Shown: positions 23,926 to 31,729, counted from the first letter of the stretch. The stretch is 64,000 bases of DNA from DASTPP01 sp035762175 (GCA_035762175.1 DASTPP010000238.1:1-64000), one strand, 5' to 3'. A program made the numbers and translations. The notes: a model not told the origin generated them from the sequence alone.

Positions 23926-24045
23926 CAGAAAAAAAAATCGTCGCCCCCCCAGAAAGCAGACAACCGGGCCGCCCCGCTGGCCGAGCAGACCTTTGTAACC
24001 GGCGGCGAAGGGCTGTCCGGCCCCAAGAAAGGGGGCGTTTGGACC
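23926..24045 (+). promoter_or_regulatory. Conserved 120-nt leader of paralogue B
   Basis: It matches the leader at 20418-20537 in order and spacing: A9 tract then TCG (ending 108 nt before the ATG), CAACCG at -85, TTGTAAC at -53, an AGGGC block and GAAAGGGGG at -19, then ACC and the ATG. The similarity between TTGTAAC and the ATG is especially clear. Confidence 0.65.
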
Positions 24046-25245
24046 ATGGGACGCGAATCGTTCGAGCACGAGGTGGTGGTGAAGGTGGTGGGCCCGGCCG
24101 AGATGGGCGGGGCGGCGGGCGCGGGGCCTGAGGGCCCGGCTGATGTGGCCGGGGCGGCGGGCGTGGGGCCTGCGGTGGCCCTGGTCGAGACGGCTAGGGC
24201 GGCGGGCGCGCAGCAGGACGGATCGACCGAGACGGGCGCCGGCCAGGACGGGGAGGGCGAAGCGGGTGACGGGCACGCGGAGGGCGAAGCCGGCGAAGGG
24301 CTCGACGGCGAGGGCGGAGCGAGTGTCGAGCACGAAGAAGGTGGGGCGTGCGAGGCCGGGGTTCCGGAGCCGGTCGACGAGGCGAGCGTGGTCGAGTTCG
24401 TGCTGATGCAGAATTACCAGCCCGTGTGGGGGCGCTGGGCGATCAAGATGCTCAAGCCGGTGCTCGAGGCGCTCGACCCGAGCGAGCTGGTGCCGGCCGA
24501 CGTCGACGTGGAGGGGGTGGTGACGTTCGTGGCCAGCATCGGTTGGCGCGACGCGGTGCTCGAGCGACGAATGCGCTTTTACCGACGGGGGGGCGAGCGC
24601 ACCAACGGCCACGTGCCGGTCGACTGGTTGCGGCGCCTCGTGTGGGTCGCCTGGCACGCGTGGCAGTCGCAGCGAAGGGCCGAGCTCGAGGCTTCCGACT
24701 CGACCATCTCGTTGAGCGACTTCAGGCGCGCCGTCGGCACGCTCCACCGCATGATAGCGGTGCTCGAGCGCGGCTACGAGGGCCGCGACGACGAGGTCGC
24801 GCTCGTCGTCGGCCGGCTGGACCAGCGTACGAGCAACCTCGGGGTCGTGGCCGAGAATCTTCTCACGCTCGCCGAGCTGTACGGGCGCGACGACGTGCGC
24901 GCCGTCATCGGGCACCACAAGCGGTTCTTTCTGGCCGACGCCGACGAGGCCGTGCGGCTGGCGGGGCTCTTGTCGGCCGCCCGCGGCGTCCGCAAAGAGG
25001 GCAAAGTACGGCGAAAGGCCGAGCGCACGCGGCGGGCGGTGACGCTCTTGGTCAAGGCGTACGAAGAGCACGCCCGGCGCGGGCGATCCATCTTCGCCGG
25101 GCGCGAAGACGTCGCGGCGACCTACCCCACGCTGGACACGGCGGCGCGCAGCCCGCGGCGCGAGCGTCCGGCGGGCGAGCCGTCGGGGGGCGAGGCGCCC
25201 GGCGGCGACGAGCCGGCGGGCGGGGGCGGCGAGAGCGGGGGGTGA
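24046..25245 (+). CDS. Paralogue B of an unrecognised helical protein family
   Basis: The 399-aa product begins MGRESFEHEVVVKVVGPAEM. About 115 residues of Gly/Ala/Glu-rich low-complexity sequence precede a helical domain (VVTFVASIGWRDAVLERRMR, WLRRLVWVAWHAWQSQRRAE, RRAVTLLVKAYEEHARRGRS). The end, VAATYPTLDTAARSPRRERP plus a Gly-rich tail, is nearly the same as in paralogue A. ATG 24046 follows AAAGGGGG. Matching features are WRD, a conserved R-rich turn, KAYEEHA / RGYEEHA and ATYP-x-L-x-TAARSPRR. No enzymatic motif, membrane segment or signal is seen. The family is not one I recognise; the pair and its shared leader suggest a co-regulated system. Confidence 0.7.
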   Translation: MGRESFEHEVVVKVVGPAEMGGAAGAGPEGPADVAGAAGVGPAVALVETARAAGAQQDGSTETGAGQDGEGEAGDGHAEGEAGEGLDGEGGASVEHEEGGACEAGVPEPVDEASVVEFVLMQNYQPVWGRWAIKMLKPVLEALDPSELVPADVDVEGVVTFVASIGWRDAVLERRMRFYRRGGERTNGHVPVDWLRRLVWVAWHAWQSQRRAELEASDSTISLSDFRRAVGTLHRMIAVLERGYEGRDDEVALVVGRLDQRTSNLGVVAENLLTLAELYGRDDVRAVIGHHKRFFLADADEAVRLAGLLSAARGVRKEGKVRRKAERTRRAVTLLVKAYEEHARRGRSIFAGREDVAATYPTLDTAARSPRRERPAGEPSGGEAPGGDEPAGGGGESGG

Positions 25246-25301
25246 GGGGGCCTCGGCGCCCGGGCCGTGCGCGGCCGCGCCGCTCGCGCTAGCGTCGGCC
25301 C

Positions 25302-25922
25302 GTGGCGCTGAGCGCTTCCGAGCTCGAGGCCCTCGACCGCGAGGGCTACGTCGTCGTCGCCGGCGCGCTCGACGGGGCGTGGCTCGCCCGGCTGCGGCGC
25401 GCCTTCGACGGCGCGCCCGCGCAGCGCGACGGCACGCAGCACGTTCGCCTGGGCGAGGCGACGCCCGAGATCGGGGCCTGGCGGGCGCTCGAGCGCCACC
25501 CCGTCATCGAGGCGGCGATCGGGCACATTCTCGGGCGGGCGTGCGCGATCGACGTGCACGGCCGCAACCCGCTCGCCGGCTTCGGGCAGCAGGGCCTGCA
25601 CGCCGACTGGCGGCCGCGGGCCCCGGGCTCGCCCTACGCCGTGGTAACCGCCATTTGGATGGTCGACGACTTCACGCCCGACAACGGCGCGACGCGCGTC
25701 GTGCCCGGCTCGCACCGCTCGCTCGGGCCGCCGCCGAAGGCGCTCGCGCAGCCGCTCGCCCGGCACCCGGCCGAGACGATCATTACGGGCCGGGCCGGCA
25801 GCGTGCTCGTCTTCAACGGGCACCTCTGGCATTCGGGCCAGCGCAACGCGAGCGGCCGGCCGCGCCGCGCCGTGCAACTGGTCGCGGTGGCGTGCGACGC
25901 CGGCGCGAACGTCGAGCGGTAG
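25302..25922 (+). CDS. Phytanoyl-CoA dioxygenase (PhyH) family protein
   Basis: The 206-aa product shows the PhyH pattern: ALDREGYVVVAGALDGAWLA at the N-terminus, GLHADW (iron-binding His-x-Asp), DNGATRVVPGSHR, and the distal His with the 2-oxoglutarate Arg region in FNGHLWHSGQRNASGRPRR. It is at the short end for the family but holds all ligands. It starts at GTG 25302. It follows paralogue B by 56 bp and may share its transcript, though the products have no known link. Substrate unknown. Confidence 0.85.
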   Translation: MALSASELEALDREGYVVVAGALDGAWLARLRRAFDGAPAQRDGTQHVRLGEATPEIGAWRALERHPVIEAAIGHILGRACAIDVHGRNPLAGFGQQGLHADWRPRAPGSPYAVVTAIWMVDDFTPDNGATRVVPGSHRSLGPPPKALAQPLARHPAETIITGRAGSVLVFNGHLWHSGQRNASGRPRRAVQLVAVACDAGANVER

Positions 25923-25939
25923 CGGGGGGCGAGAGCGCT

Positions 25940-26380
25940 TCAGGGCGGGCGGCTCGAGAGGCTTCGGTCCCGCGACCACGCGGGCACGATGCCGGCGGCC
26001 CGCAGCCAGGCCTCGGCCCGCCCGAGCGCTTGCGCCCGCGAGTCGCAGACGGCGTAGGGGCAGGGCAGGGGCCGCAGGAGGAGCATCGTCGAGAGCACGA
26101 AGCGCGCGGCGGGCGACGAGAAGATGAAGGCGACGCCGAAGCACTTGTTCGCGATGAGAACGTGGTGCTCGGCGAGCCAGCGGTCCTGCACCCGGCGGTG
26201 CTGGGGCGTGGGCGGGGGCGCCTTCGCGACGTCCATCACCATGGCGAAGCGCCCGGGCCGCTGGTGTCGGGCCGTCATCGCCCGGACGTGGGCGCCGAAC
26301 TCGGCGCCGCTCGGGCGGCGCAGGCTGGTGACAATGAAGAGCGCCTCGAGATCTTCGTACTCGAACGCCGGCCCGTCCAT
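25940..26380 (-). CDS. SpoIIAA/STAS-like protein
   Basis: The 146-aa product starts MDGPAFEYEDLEALFIVTSL and contains RPGRFAMVMDVAKAPPPTPQ and a helical tail (AQALGRAEAWLRAAGI). The pattern matches small STAS-like single-domain proteins common in myxobacteria, which lack the phospho-acceptor Ser of true SpoIIAA. It converges on the PhyH gene. A regulatory or binding role is inferred only from the fold guess. Confidence 0.5.
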   Translation of the reverse strand: MDGPAFEYEDLEALFIVTSLRRPSGAEFGAHVRAMTARHQRPGRFAMVMDVAKAPPPTPQHRRVQDRWLAEHHVLIANKCFGVAFIFSSPAARFVLSTMLLLRPLPCPYAVCDSRAQALGRAEAWLRAAGIVPAWSRDRSLSSRPP

Positions 26381-26477
26381 CGCCGACGGAGATGAGTGGA
26401 TCTCCTAGGGCGGGTCAAGGGGCTGCGGCGCCCCGGGGTCGGGGCGGCGTTTCAGGCGGCCGCGACGCCGCCCGCCC

Positions 26478-27320
26478 TCAGTTTTCGGAGGGGCAGCAAG
26501 GCGGACACGTTACGGCATTGTCGAACGCGAGGGGGCCCGCCTCGCCCGCGGCGTCAGACGCCGCCTCGCCGGGCAGGTGGCGGGCTTCGCTATCGAGCGG
26601 AAAGAGGGCGAGCAGCTCGCCGCCCGCGTCGTCGATCGCGCGGTGAATCGACACGCCCTCGCAGCCCGGCTGAGCGAGCACTCGCTCGAGCACGTCGCGT
26701 CCGAAGAAGACGGAGCGCAGGCCGCCGGGGTGGCGGCGCTGGTAGGCGCGCGCCCAGCGCCGCGCGGTGGCGCCGGGGATGGGAGCGCCGACGCCGCGGT
26801 GCAGGGGGGCGGCGTCGCTCTCGCCGTCGGCAGGGGGCGTGTCGGGGCAATTGGTCGGGCAGACGAGCCCGCTGTCGACGGCGAAGAAGCTGTCGTCGTC
26901 GTTCGTCATGGTCGCGAGCGACATGTCGTCGGGCAGGCGCTGGCCCTCGCGGTCGAGGGGCACGAGCACGAGGGTGGTGTCGCCCGCGTCGTTGATCGCA
27001 AGCTGCATCGACACGCCCTCGGCGCCCGCGCGGCGCAAGACCGCCTCGAACGCCTCGCGACCGAAGTAGACCGAGCGCGTGCCCTCGGGGTGGCGCTCGA
27101 CCCAGCGGCGGGCCCAGCGCAGGGCGTCGTCGCCCGAGATGACCGCGCCCACCCCGCGGTGAAAGGCGCCGGGGGGGGCGCTCGCCCGCGCCGCCTCGGC
27201 CCTCACCTCGACCGGCCTGACTTCGTCGCCCGGGGGCCCGGGCCTCGCGCAGGCGTGCGCCGAGGCGAGGCAGGCGACGAGGGCGCCCAGTGACCAGAAG
27301 CGTTCGAACGGAGCTTTCAT
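26478..27320 (-). CDS. Lipoprotein with two tandem copies of an unknown domain
   Basis: The 280-aa product has a lipoprotein-type signal (LASAHAC). The mature protein holds two copies of a roughly 105-residue unit: FHRGVGAVISGDDALRWARR to LVPLDREGQRLP and LHRGVGAPIPGATARRWARA to LFPLDSEARHLP. Shared hallmarks are HRGVGA, RWAR, RHP-G, RSV-FGR, EGVS and AI-DAG. Each unit ends in a Cys-containing tail (VCPTNCP, TCPPCCP). No known domain matches. Surface-exposed by inference. Confidence 0.7.
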   Translation of the reverse strand: MKAPFERFWSLGALVACLASAHACARPGPPGDEVRPVEVRAEAARASAPPGAFHRGVGAVISGDDALRWARRWVERHPEGTRSVYFGREAFEAVLRRAGAEGVSMQLAINDAGDTTLVLVPLDREGQRLPDDMSLATMTNDDDSFFAVDSGLVCPTNCPDTPPADGESDAAPLHRGVGAPIPGATARRWARAYQRRHPGGLRSVFFGRDVLERVLAQPGCEGVSIHRAIDDAGGELLALFPLDSEARHLPGEAASDAAGEAGPLAFDNAVTCPPCCPSEN

Positions 27321-27573
27321 GACAGACCCCTCCCGCGTGTGCTTTGGGTTTCGTTTCGAGGCTGCGCAGAACGCCCGCCAGCGGGCGAAAGGTACGAGGG
27401 CGGGAAAGGCCCGCCTCGCGATCGGACAAGCGCAACAAGCCTTGCAGGGTGCGGGCGGAAGGGCGGCGCCGTCTGGCCGCCCGAGGCCCCCGCGCAGCCC
27501 ACGCTACACTGGGTCGAACGGTCGGAGCAACGATGTCCGATTGCTTACGTGATATTGGCCGCGAGGGCGGCGC

Positions 27574-27730
27574 TCAGAGGTCGAAGGCCCAGCCGACCAG
27601 GACGTTGGCGAAGAAGCCGCCCGCGCCCTGGGCGAGGGGGGGGCGTGGCGCAGCTCGCCGCCGTCGCGCGTGCGCACGCGGACGCCCCCGGAGGGAGCGC
27701 TGTCCCAGACGTTGGGCCAGAAGCGCAGGG
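27574..27730 (-). pseudogene. 3' part of an outer-membrane protein gene split by an insertion
   Basis: The minus strand reads LRFWPNVWDSAPSGGVRVRT, then GGELRHAP, and after a run of eight C shifts frame to GGFFANVLVGWAFDL and a stop at 27574. An aromatic, alternating C-terminus is typical of outer-membrane beta-barrels. The 5' part lies at 31046-31729; joining both across the 8-bp duplication GCGCAGGG restores a continuous sequence (GLHVTPPL followed by RFWPNVWD). The C-run frameshift shows further decay. Confidence 0.7.
27723..27730. repeat. Left target-site duplication GCGCAGGG
   Basis: This 8-bp sequence is repeated at 31046-31053, just outside the two outer ends of the composite insertion. 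Eight base pairs fits the ISAs1-type insertion inferred from the transposase remnant. Confidence 0.7.
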
Positions 27731-27734
27731 TCAG

Positions 27735-28207
27735 GGTCTTTTCGTTTGGTGCGGGCGTGAGACCGGGCCGAGCGAGTGCCTCGCTGGCCTTGGCCGCGAA
27801 GTCCCGGGGCGCCGAGGCAAGGCGCTCGTGCCCGGCGCCGCGTCGCGGGGTGAGCGCGGCGTTGCGAACGGCCGCGAAGGCGTGGGGGGCGTGCCCTGAG
27901 CGCACGCGGCACGCGTCCTCGCCGAGCGTCACGTCCCGAACGAAGCGGCGAACGGCTCGAAGCCGCCCGGGCCGGCCCCCTCGGCCGGGGGCGAGGCGCC
28001 GGACTACCGGGCCAAGACGCTCTCGAGCGTGCGCGCGTCGAGAGCGCGAAAGACATTCGACAGCGTGGCGACGCAGGGCGTGAGCCGGCGGCGGAAGCCC
28101 AAGGCCGGAGCGAACGCGGGGCGGTCGCGCCCCCACTCGGCGATCGCCAACGGCGTCGTCGCGCCGCCGAGGACGGCGCCCCCGGGGTTCGTTGGGACAC
28201 CGGGCAC
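27735..28207 (-). pseudogene. ISAs1-family transposase remnant
   Basis: Two transposase fragments remain in different frames. The N-terminal one (28207 down to 28004) reads TTPLAIAEWGRDRPAFAPAL, then GFRRRLTPCVATLSNVFRAL before a stop. The C-terminal one (about 27925 down to 27735) reads GEDACRVRSGHAPHAFAAVR and NAALTPRRGAGHERLAS, then PAPNEKT up to the IS end. Both phrases are typical of ISAs1-type DDE transposases, which normally have about 370-400 residues. The catalytic middle is deleted, so this copy cannot transpose by itself. Confidence 0.65.
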
Positions 28208-28713
28208 CTGGCCAGGGCGCTCGATCGGACGCTCTTACACGGTTCGTCCTTGTTCGGGTGAGCCGCCCCCTCAAGGTGCTGAGCCCTACGCTGCCGACGA
28301 ACGAGCTGACCCTGCGCTCTGGTGGGCTCGCTCGGTGCTGCCGGACTGTCGATCGGCGGCGCGTTCGTCGTCCTCGGCGCGGTCGCGGGCGGGTGCGTGC
28401 TGGCCGCGACCGAGAACGTTGCAGTCAGGCCACGCCGTTCGGCGGCACGCAATCGTGGCGAGAACGTCGCCGTTAAGCCCTGCAGCTCGGCAACAACCGT
28501 AGTATCGAACGGGTCGGCAAGTGGGGCCGCAGAAAGAGGTGTTCTACTTCGTGACGCCGTCGCGGCCGCCTCGGGTCGCGAGGGGCCCGCGTGGCGTTCG
28601 TCCCGCTGGCCAACTCGGCCCGACTTTTTCAACCATTTAAGAATTTAGGTGAGAACCCCGGCGGGGTTCATGTGGTTCACGTCCCCTCAGGGGCTGAAGA
28701 AAGGGCCTTCTCG
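28208..28713. other. Non-coding filler inside the composite insertion
   Basis: No intact gene. A plus-strand frame near 28325-28430 reads GAAGLSIGGAFVVLGAVAGG, reminiscent of the single membrane helix of some myxobacterial TPR/PEGA proteins, but it is short and isolated. Two similar 21-bp stretches starting GAGAACGT lie near 28411 and 28461. The AT-rich spot at 28620-28650 may hold the nuclease promoter. Confidence 0.4.
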
Positions 28714-29601
28714 ATGAAAAGCGCACTCTTGCTCGCTGCCCTCGCGATCGTCCAGGCAGGTTGCGCGGCGGAGCCCGACGCGGAAGGCGCGGGCGGCGTC
28801 GCGCAGGGCGCGGTGACGGCCGCGGCGGCCGCGGCGGCGACCCGCGACGACAACCTGGCGATGGGCAACCCGAGCGGCGCCACGGCCGACGTGGCGGACG
28901 CGGACAACTTCTTGATGGTAAAGCCGCAGTACGCCCTGTCGTACAACAACTCGCGGGGCGGCGCGAACTGGGTGAGCTGGCACCTGAGCTCGGCCTGGAA
29001 GGGCAGCGCGCCGCGCTCGGACACGTTCAAGACCGACACGAGCCTGCCGACGGGCTTTCTGCGCGTGAGCACGAGCTTTTACACGGGCACCGGCTTCGAC
29101 CGCGGCCACCTCTGCCCCTCGGAAGACCGCGACGCGAGCAGCACCGACAACCTCGCGACCTTCTTGATGACCAACATCTTGCCCCAGGCGCCCGACAACA
29201 ACCGCATCACCTGGAAGGCGCTCGAAACCTACGCGCGCAAGCTCGTCAAGCAGGGCAACGAGCTCTACATCGTGGCGGGCGGCCGGGGGTCGGGCGGCCA
29301 GGGCAGCGCGGGGGCGGCCGCGACCATTCACGGCGGCGACGTGACCGTGCCCTCGCACCTCTGGAAAGTGCTCGTGGTGCTGCCGGTGGGCTCGAATGAC
29401 GTGGCGCGCGTCGACGACTCGACCCGCGTCATCGCCGTCGACATGCCGAACGACCAGAGCGTCAACTCGAAGGGCTGGGGCGAGTATCGCGTGAGCGTCG
29501 ACGAGCTCGAGGCGCTGACGGGGTTCGACTTTCTGTCGAACGTGTCGGCCAGCGTCGAGGCGACGGTCGAGGCCCAGGTCGACGCCGGGCCGATCAAGTG
29601 A
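28714..29601 (+). CDS. Secreted DNA/RNA non-specific endonuclease (NUC family), lipoprotein
   Basis: The 295-aa product starts MKSALLLAALAIVQAGCAAE, a lipoprotein signal with Cys17. The mature domain has the beta-beta-alpha-Me nuclease pattern: GFDRGHLCPSEDRDASSTDN (the DRGH motif with catalytic His) and FLMTNILPQAPDNNRITWKA (the Asn that binds Mg), then ELYIVAGG and SHLWKVLVVLP. The length fits Serratia-type nucleases with an extra C-terminal tail. It lies inside the composite insertion. Lipidation suggests surface attachment, useful for digesting extracellular nucleic acid or attacking prey. The SUKH-superfamily (SMI1/KNR4) gene 685 bp downstream on the other strand is a possible immunity partner; that is inference. 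Confidence 0.88.
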   Translation: MKSALLLAALAIVQAGCAAEPDAEGAGGVAQGAVTAAAAAAATRDDNLAMGNPSGATADVADADNFLMVKPQYALSYNNSRGGANWVSWHLSSAWKGSAPRSDTFKTDTSLPTGFLRVSTSFYTGTGFDRGHLCPSEDRDASSTDNLATFLMTNILPQAPDNNRITWKALETYARKLVKQGNELYIVAGGRGSGGQGSAGAAATIHGGDVTVPSHLWKVLVVLPVGSNDVARVDDSTRVIAVDMPNDQSVNSKGWGEYRVSVDELEALTGFDFLSNVSASVEATVEAQVDAGPIK

Positions 29602-29667
29602 GCGGGGGGGCGTCGGGGTGAGCCCGACGCCCCCCCTCGATGGGAGGCACGTACGCCGCCTCATGCG

Positions 29668-29684
29668 TTAGGCATAATGCCTAA
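29668..29684. terminator. Palindrome between convergent genes
   Basis: TTAGGCATAATGCCTAA forms 8-bp arms around one A and covers the stop codon of the DUF1508 gene, 67 bp after the nuclease stop. It could act as a bidirectional terminator hairpin, although no T-tract follows. Confidence 0.4.
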
Positions 29685-29869
29685 GCGCACCCTTCGAGCT
29701 CAACGACAGCGGCGTCGGGCGCGCTCCTTTTCACACTTTCGATTCCGTTGTAGCAGCCACTTCGGCTCTCGTAAGCCTCGCTCTGGGCGATGGGCTCGCC
29801 ATTGGCGGCTTTCAATCGGAAACGCCACCTCCCAGCGCTGTCGGTGTACACTTCGAATTTCGCGGCCAT
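29681..29869 (-). CDS. DUF1508/YegP-like small protein
   Basis: The 62-aa product begins MAAKFEVYTDSAGRWRFRLK, then AANGEPIAQSEAYESRSGCY and GIESVKRSAPDA. This is one complete YegP unit (FEVY-D-G--RFRL-A-NG--I--SE-Y-----C--GI-SV). AAAGGAG lies 7 nt before the ATG at 29869. Most relatives have one or two such units; the function is unclear. It sits inside the composite insertion, convergent with the nuclease gene. Confidence 0.9.
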   Translation of the reverse strand: MAAKFEVYTDSAGRWRFRLKAANGEPIAQSEAYESRSGCYNGIESVKRSAPDAAVVELEGCA

Positions 29870-30285
29870 GTTCGGGCTCCTTTCTGGTACAGTCGCACTT
29901 CGCCCCCCAAGGCGGGCCTTCTCCGCAAGAAGGCTGCAGCGAAGCCCTGCCGTTCGGGCGCAGTGCGATTGTAGTACTAAAAGATCATTCTGAGACCCGG
30001 AGGCCTATATGGCAAGCTGGTTCTAAGCAGGTCCGCAGAACAATTTCGACGCGGCCCCTGCAGCTCGCAGCCTGATGAGGCTGTCGCGGCAGCACCGAGG
30101 GTAAACTTTATTTTGCGAACCTGCTTACGCCGCAAGGGCGGGCGCACACACGCAGGGGCGGTACGAGAGCACGCCACGGGGCGAGCTCGTGCGCGTCTGC
30201 CGAGAAATGACTCAGCAGAACCAACCAATAGCGCGGGCCCGAGCGCGAGCGCGGGCGGCTCGGGCGCGAGTTCGCCTCCCTTCGG
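29870..30285. other. Intergenic region, no gene recognised
   Basis: The part next to the DUF1508 gene carries its ribosome-binding site and probably its promoter. An AT-rich spot near 30100-30115 (AAACTTTATTTTGCG) is the only other unusual stretch. No coding signal is seen on either strand. Confidence 0.5.
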
Positions 30286-30729
30286 TTAGCCCTCGCCCCA
30301 GGTCGCGCCCTCGAGCCACGCGAGCAAGCCCCCCGCCACGACCGTGCGCGAGGCGTCATCATGCCAAAAGCTTAGAATCTGGCCGCGGGTGCCCCCCTTC
30401 GCGGGCGCGAGAGCCACCATGTGGTGATTGCCGGCCCCGTCATACGTGACGGGCACCCACTCGGGGACCCACCACTTCTTCTGCACGCCCTTGCCGGGGC
30501 GACCATGATCGTTGTCCCCGAAGGTGCCCGCGTCGAGCAGATCCTTCCAGATCTTCCACTCACTCACCATGCGAGACAGGGACAAAAGCTCGCGACCCTC
30601 GACCGCGGCAGGGTCGCCGGAGCCGTCGTGGCGGCGGTAGAACGCCACCACTTCTTCGGGCAGCGTGAGCCCGAGCGCCCTCTCTGCCGACGCAATCGAC
30701 TTGCCGCTCGCCCCCCGCGCGAGCTTCAC
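30286..30729 (-). CDS. SMI1/KNR4 (SUKH) family protein, probably N-terminally shortened
   Basis: The 147-aa product reads GASGKSIASAERALGLTLPE, EVVAFYRRHDGSGD, and later WWVPEWVPVTYDGAGNHHMV and ILSFWHDDASRTVVAGGLLA, the SUKH-1 pattern. Bacterial SUKH proteins are often immunity factors for nuclease toxins and otherwise of unknown role. The usual 20-40 residues before the GAS motif are missing, and the frame is closed by a TGA about 10 codons upstream of GTG 30729, so the gene may be truncated. It lies inside the composite insertion with a nuclease gene. No ribosome-binding site is obvious. Confidence 0.75.
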   Translation of the reverse strand: MKLARGASGKSIASAERALGLTLPEEVVAFYRRHDGSGDPAAVEGRELLSLSRMVSEWKIWKDLLDAGTFGDNDHGRPGKGVQKKWWVPEWVPVTYDGAGNHHMVALAPAKGGTRGQILSFWHDDASRTVVAGGLLAWLEGATWGEG

Positions 30730-30761
30730 CCCGGCGGCGTTGGCCTTAGTTTTCGCTCAGG

Positions 30762-30838
30762 TCGGGTCGAACCTCGTGACTCGGGCTCGGCTCATCCCGA
30801 GCCGAGTGGTCGTTTCAAAATGACCAAGCTCGACCCGA
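30762..30838. other. 77-nt segment with nested stems
   Basis: TCGGGTCGA (30762-30770) pairs with TCGACCCGA (30830-30838). Inside, ACTCGGGCTCGG and CCGAGCCGAGT form an 11-bp stem with one bulge around CTCATC, and GGTC/GACC-type pairs form a third arm. The size is that of a tRNA but there is no anticodon arm or T-loop in the right place. It may be a relic, an att-like site or a small RNA. Confidence 0.35.
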
Positions 30839-30912
30839 TGCGCGCGAGAACAGCTCTACCGCATAACCCGCTGGGCTAGAGCGAGATTGGCCTCCTAAAC
30901 CCCCCCCACGCG

Positions 30913-31044
30913 CAGGGTCTTTTCGTTTGGTGCGGGCGTGAGACCGAGCCGAGCGAGTGCCTCGCTGGCCTTGGCCGCGAAGTCCCCGGCATCACCGCAT
31001 GGGCGGAGCGCCCGGACGGGCCTCAGCCAAACGAAAAGACCCTG
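30913..31044. mobile_element. 132-bp mini-IS (ISAs1-derived, both ends kept)
   Basis: CAGGGTCTTTTCGTTTGG (30913-30930) is inverted at 31027-31044. The first 75 bp match the left IS remnant at 27732-27806 with one mismatch and, on the minus strand, still encode the last transposase codons (GDFAAKASEALARLGLTPAP). The remaining interior is short and non-coding. It is a deletion derivative that kept both ends and could be moved by a full-length relative. Confidence 0.7.
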
Positions 31045-31045
31045 C

Positions 31046-31053
31046 GCGCAGGG
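31046..31053. repeat. Right target-site duplication GCGCAGGG
   Basis: Identical to 27723-27730 and directly adjacent to the right end of the mini-IS. It marks the original insertion point in the outer-membrane protein gene. Confidence 0.7.
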
Positions 31054-31729
31054 GGGGCGTGACGTGGAGCCCCTTCCAGGCGAAAAAGCGCCAGCCTACC
31101 TCTCCGCCGACGGTGACCGTCGTGTCGTGGCTCAGCCCCTCGCCGGCGTAGAGCTCGAAGCGGTGTACTTTCACGTCGGCCATGACGTAGAGCTCGTCGA
31201 GCAGCGTCACGCCGAGGCCGCCGCCGGTGCTGTAGGGTGCGACGATGCGCAGGCCCGCGTTCCGTTCGGCCGGGGTGAGGGCGTTCGGGGCGCGCGCGAG
31301 CTCGAGGCCCTGGCCGTGCGAATACGAGGCGATGAAGCGGCCGAGGCGCAGGTCGACGGCGGCGTTGAAGCCGCGCAAGAGCAACGGCTGAGTGAGGCCG
31401 TAATGAAACCCGAGCTGGGCGGCGGGCGCACGGGGCGCAAGCTGGAAGACATGCGAGGGGAAGGCCGACGCGGGGGCCGAGGGGCCGTGGGCGGCGGCCC
31501 GAGCGGCGAGGGCGAGCGGATCGCTGCGGGCGGGCGGGGCCGGGCGAGCAGGCGGGTCGGCGAGGGCGGGCGGGTCGGCGAGGGCGGGCGGGTTCGTGCG
31601 GGCGGGTGGGTTGGCCTGGGCGGGCGGGTCGGCCTGGGCGGGCGCGGCGAAGGCGGACGTGGCGAGGGCGAGGAGCGAGGTGGCCAGGGCGAGGGCGGCG
31701 GTCGGGGCGGGGGGCAGGGGCGGGGGCAT
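31046..31729 (-). pseudogene. 5' part of an outer-membrane beta-barrel protein gene
   Basis: The product starts MPPPLPPAPTAALALATSLL with a signal peptide, a Pro/Ala-rich linker of ADPPA-type repeats, and then a barrel-like part (FNAAVDLRLGRFIASYSHGQ, APYSTGGGLGVTLLDELYVM, VGGEVGWRFFAWKGLHVTPP). At the target duplication it runs into the insertion; reading on adds only IS-encoded codons up to 30992. The missing C-terminus lies at 27574-27730. Total length would be about 275 residues. It diverges from the LysR gene, which may have regulated it. Confidence 0.7.

Larger units (their letters stand above)
27731..31045. mobile_element. 3.3-kb composite insertion with ISAs1-like ends
   Basis: The outer ends carry CAGGGTCTTTTCGTTTGG (27732-27749) and its inverse (31027-31044). 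They are flanked by GCGCAGGG on both sides and interrupt an outer-membrane protein gene. A third copy of the end (30913-30930) lies inside. Between the decayed IS at the left and the mini-IS at the right are a secreted nuclease gene, a DUF1508 gene and a SUKH-superfamily (SMI1/KNR4) gene. This is the layout of a composite transposon with decayed IS ends. Confidence 0.7.
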
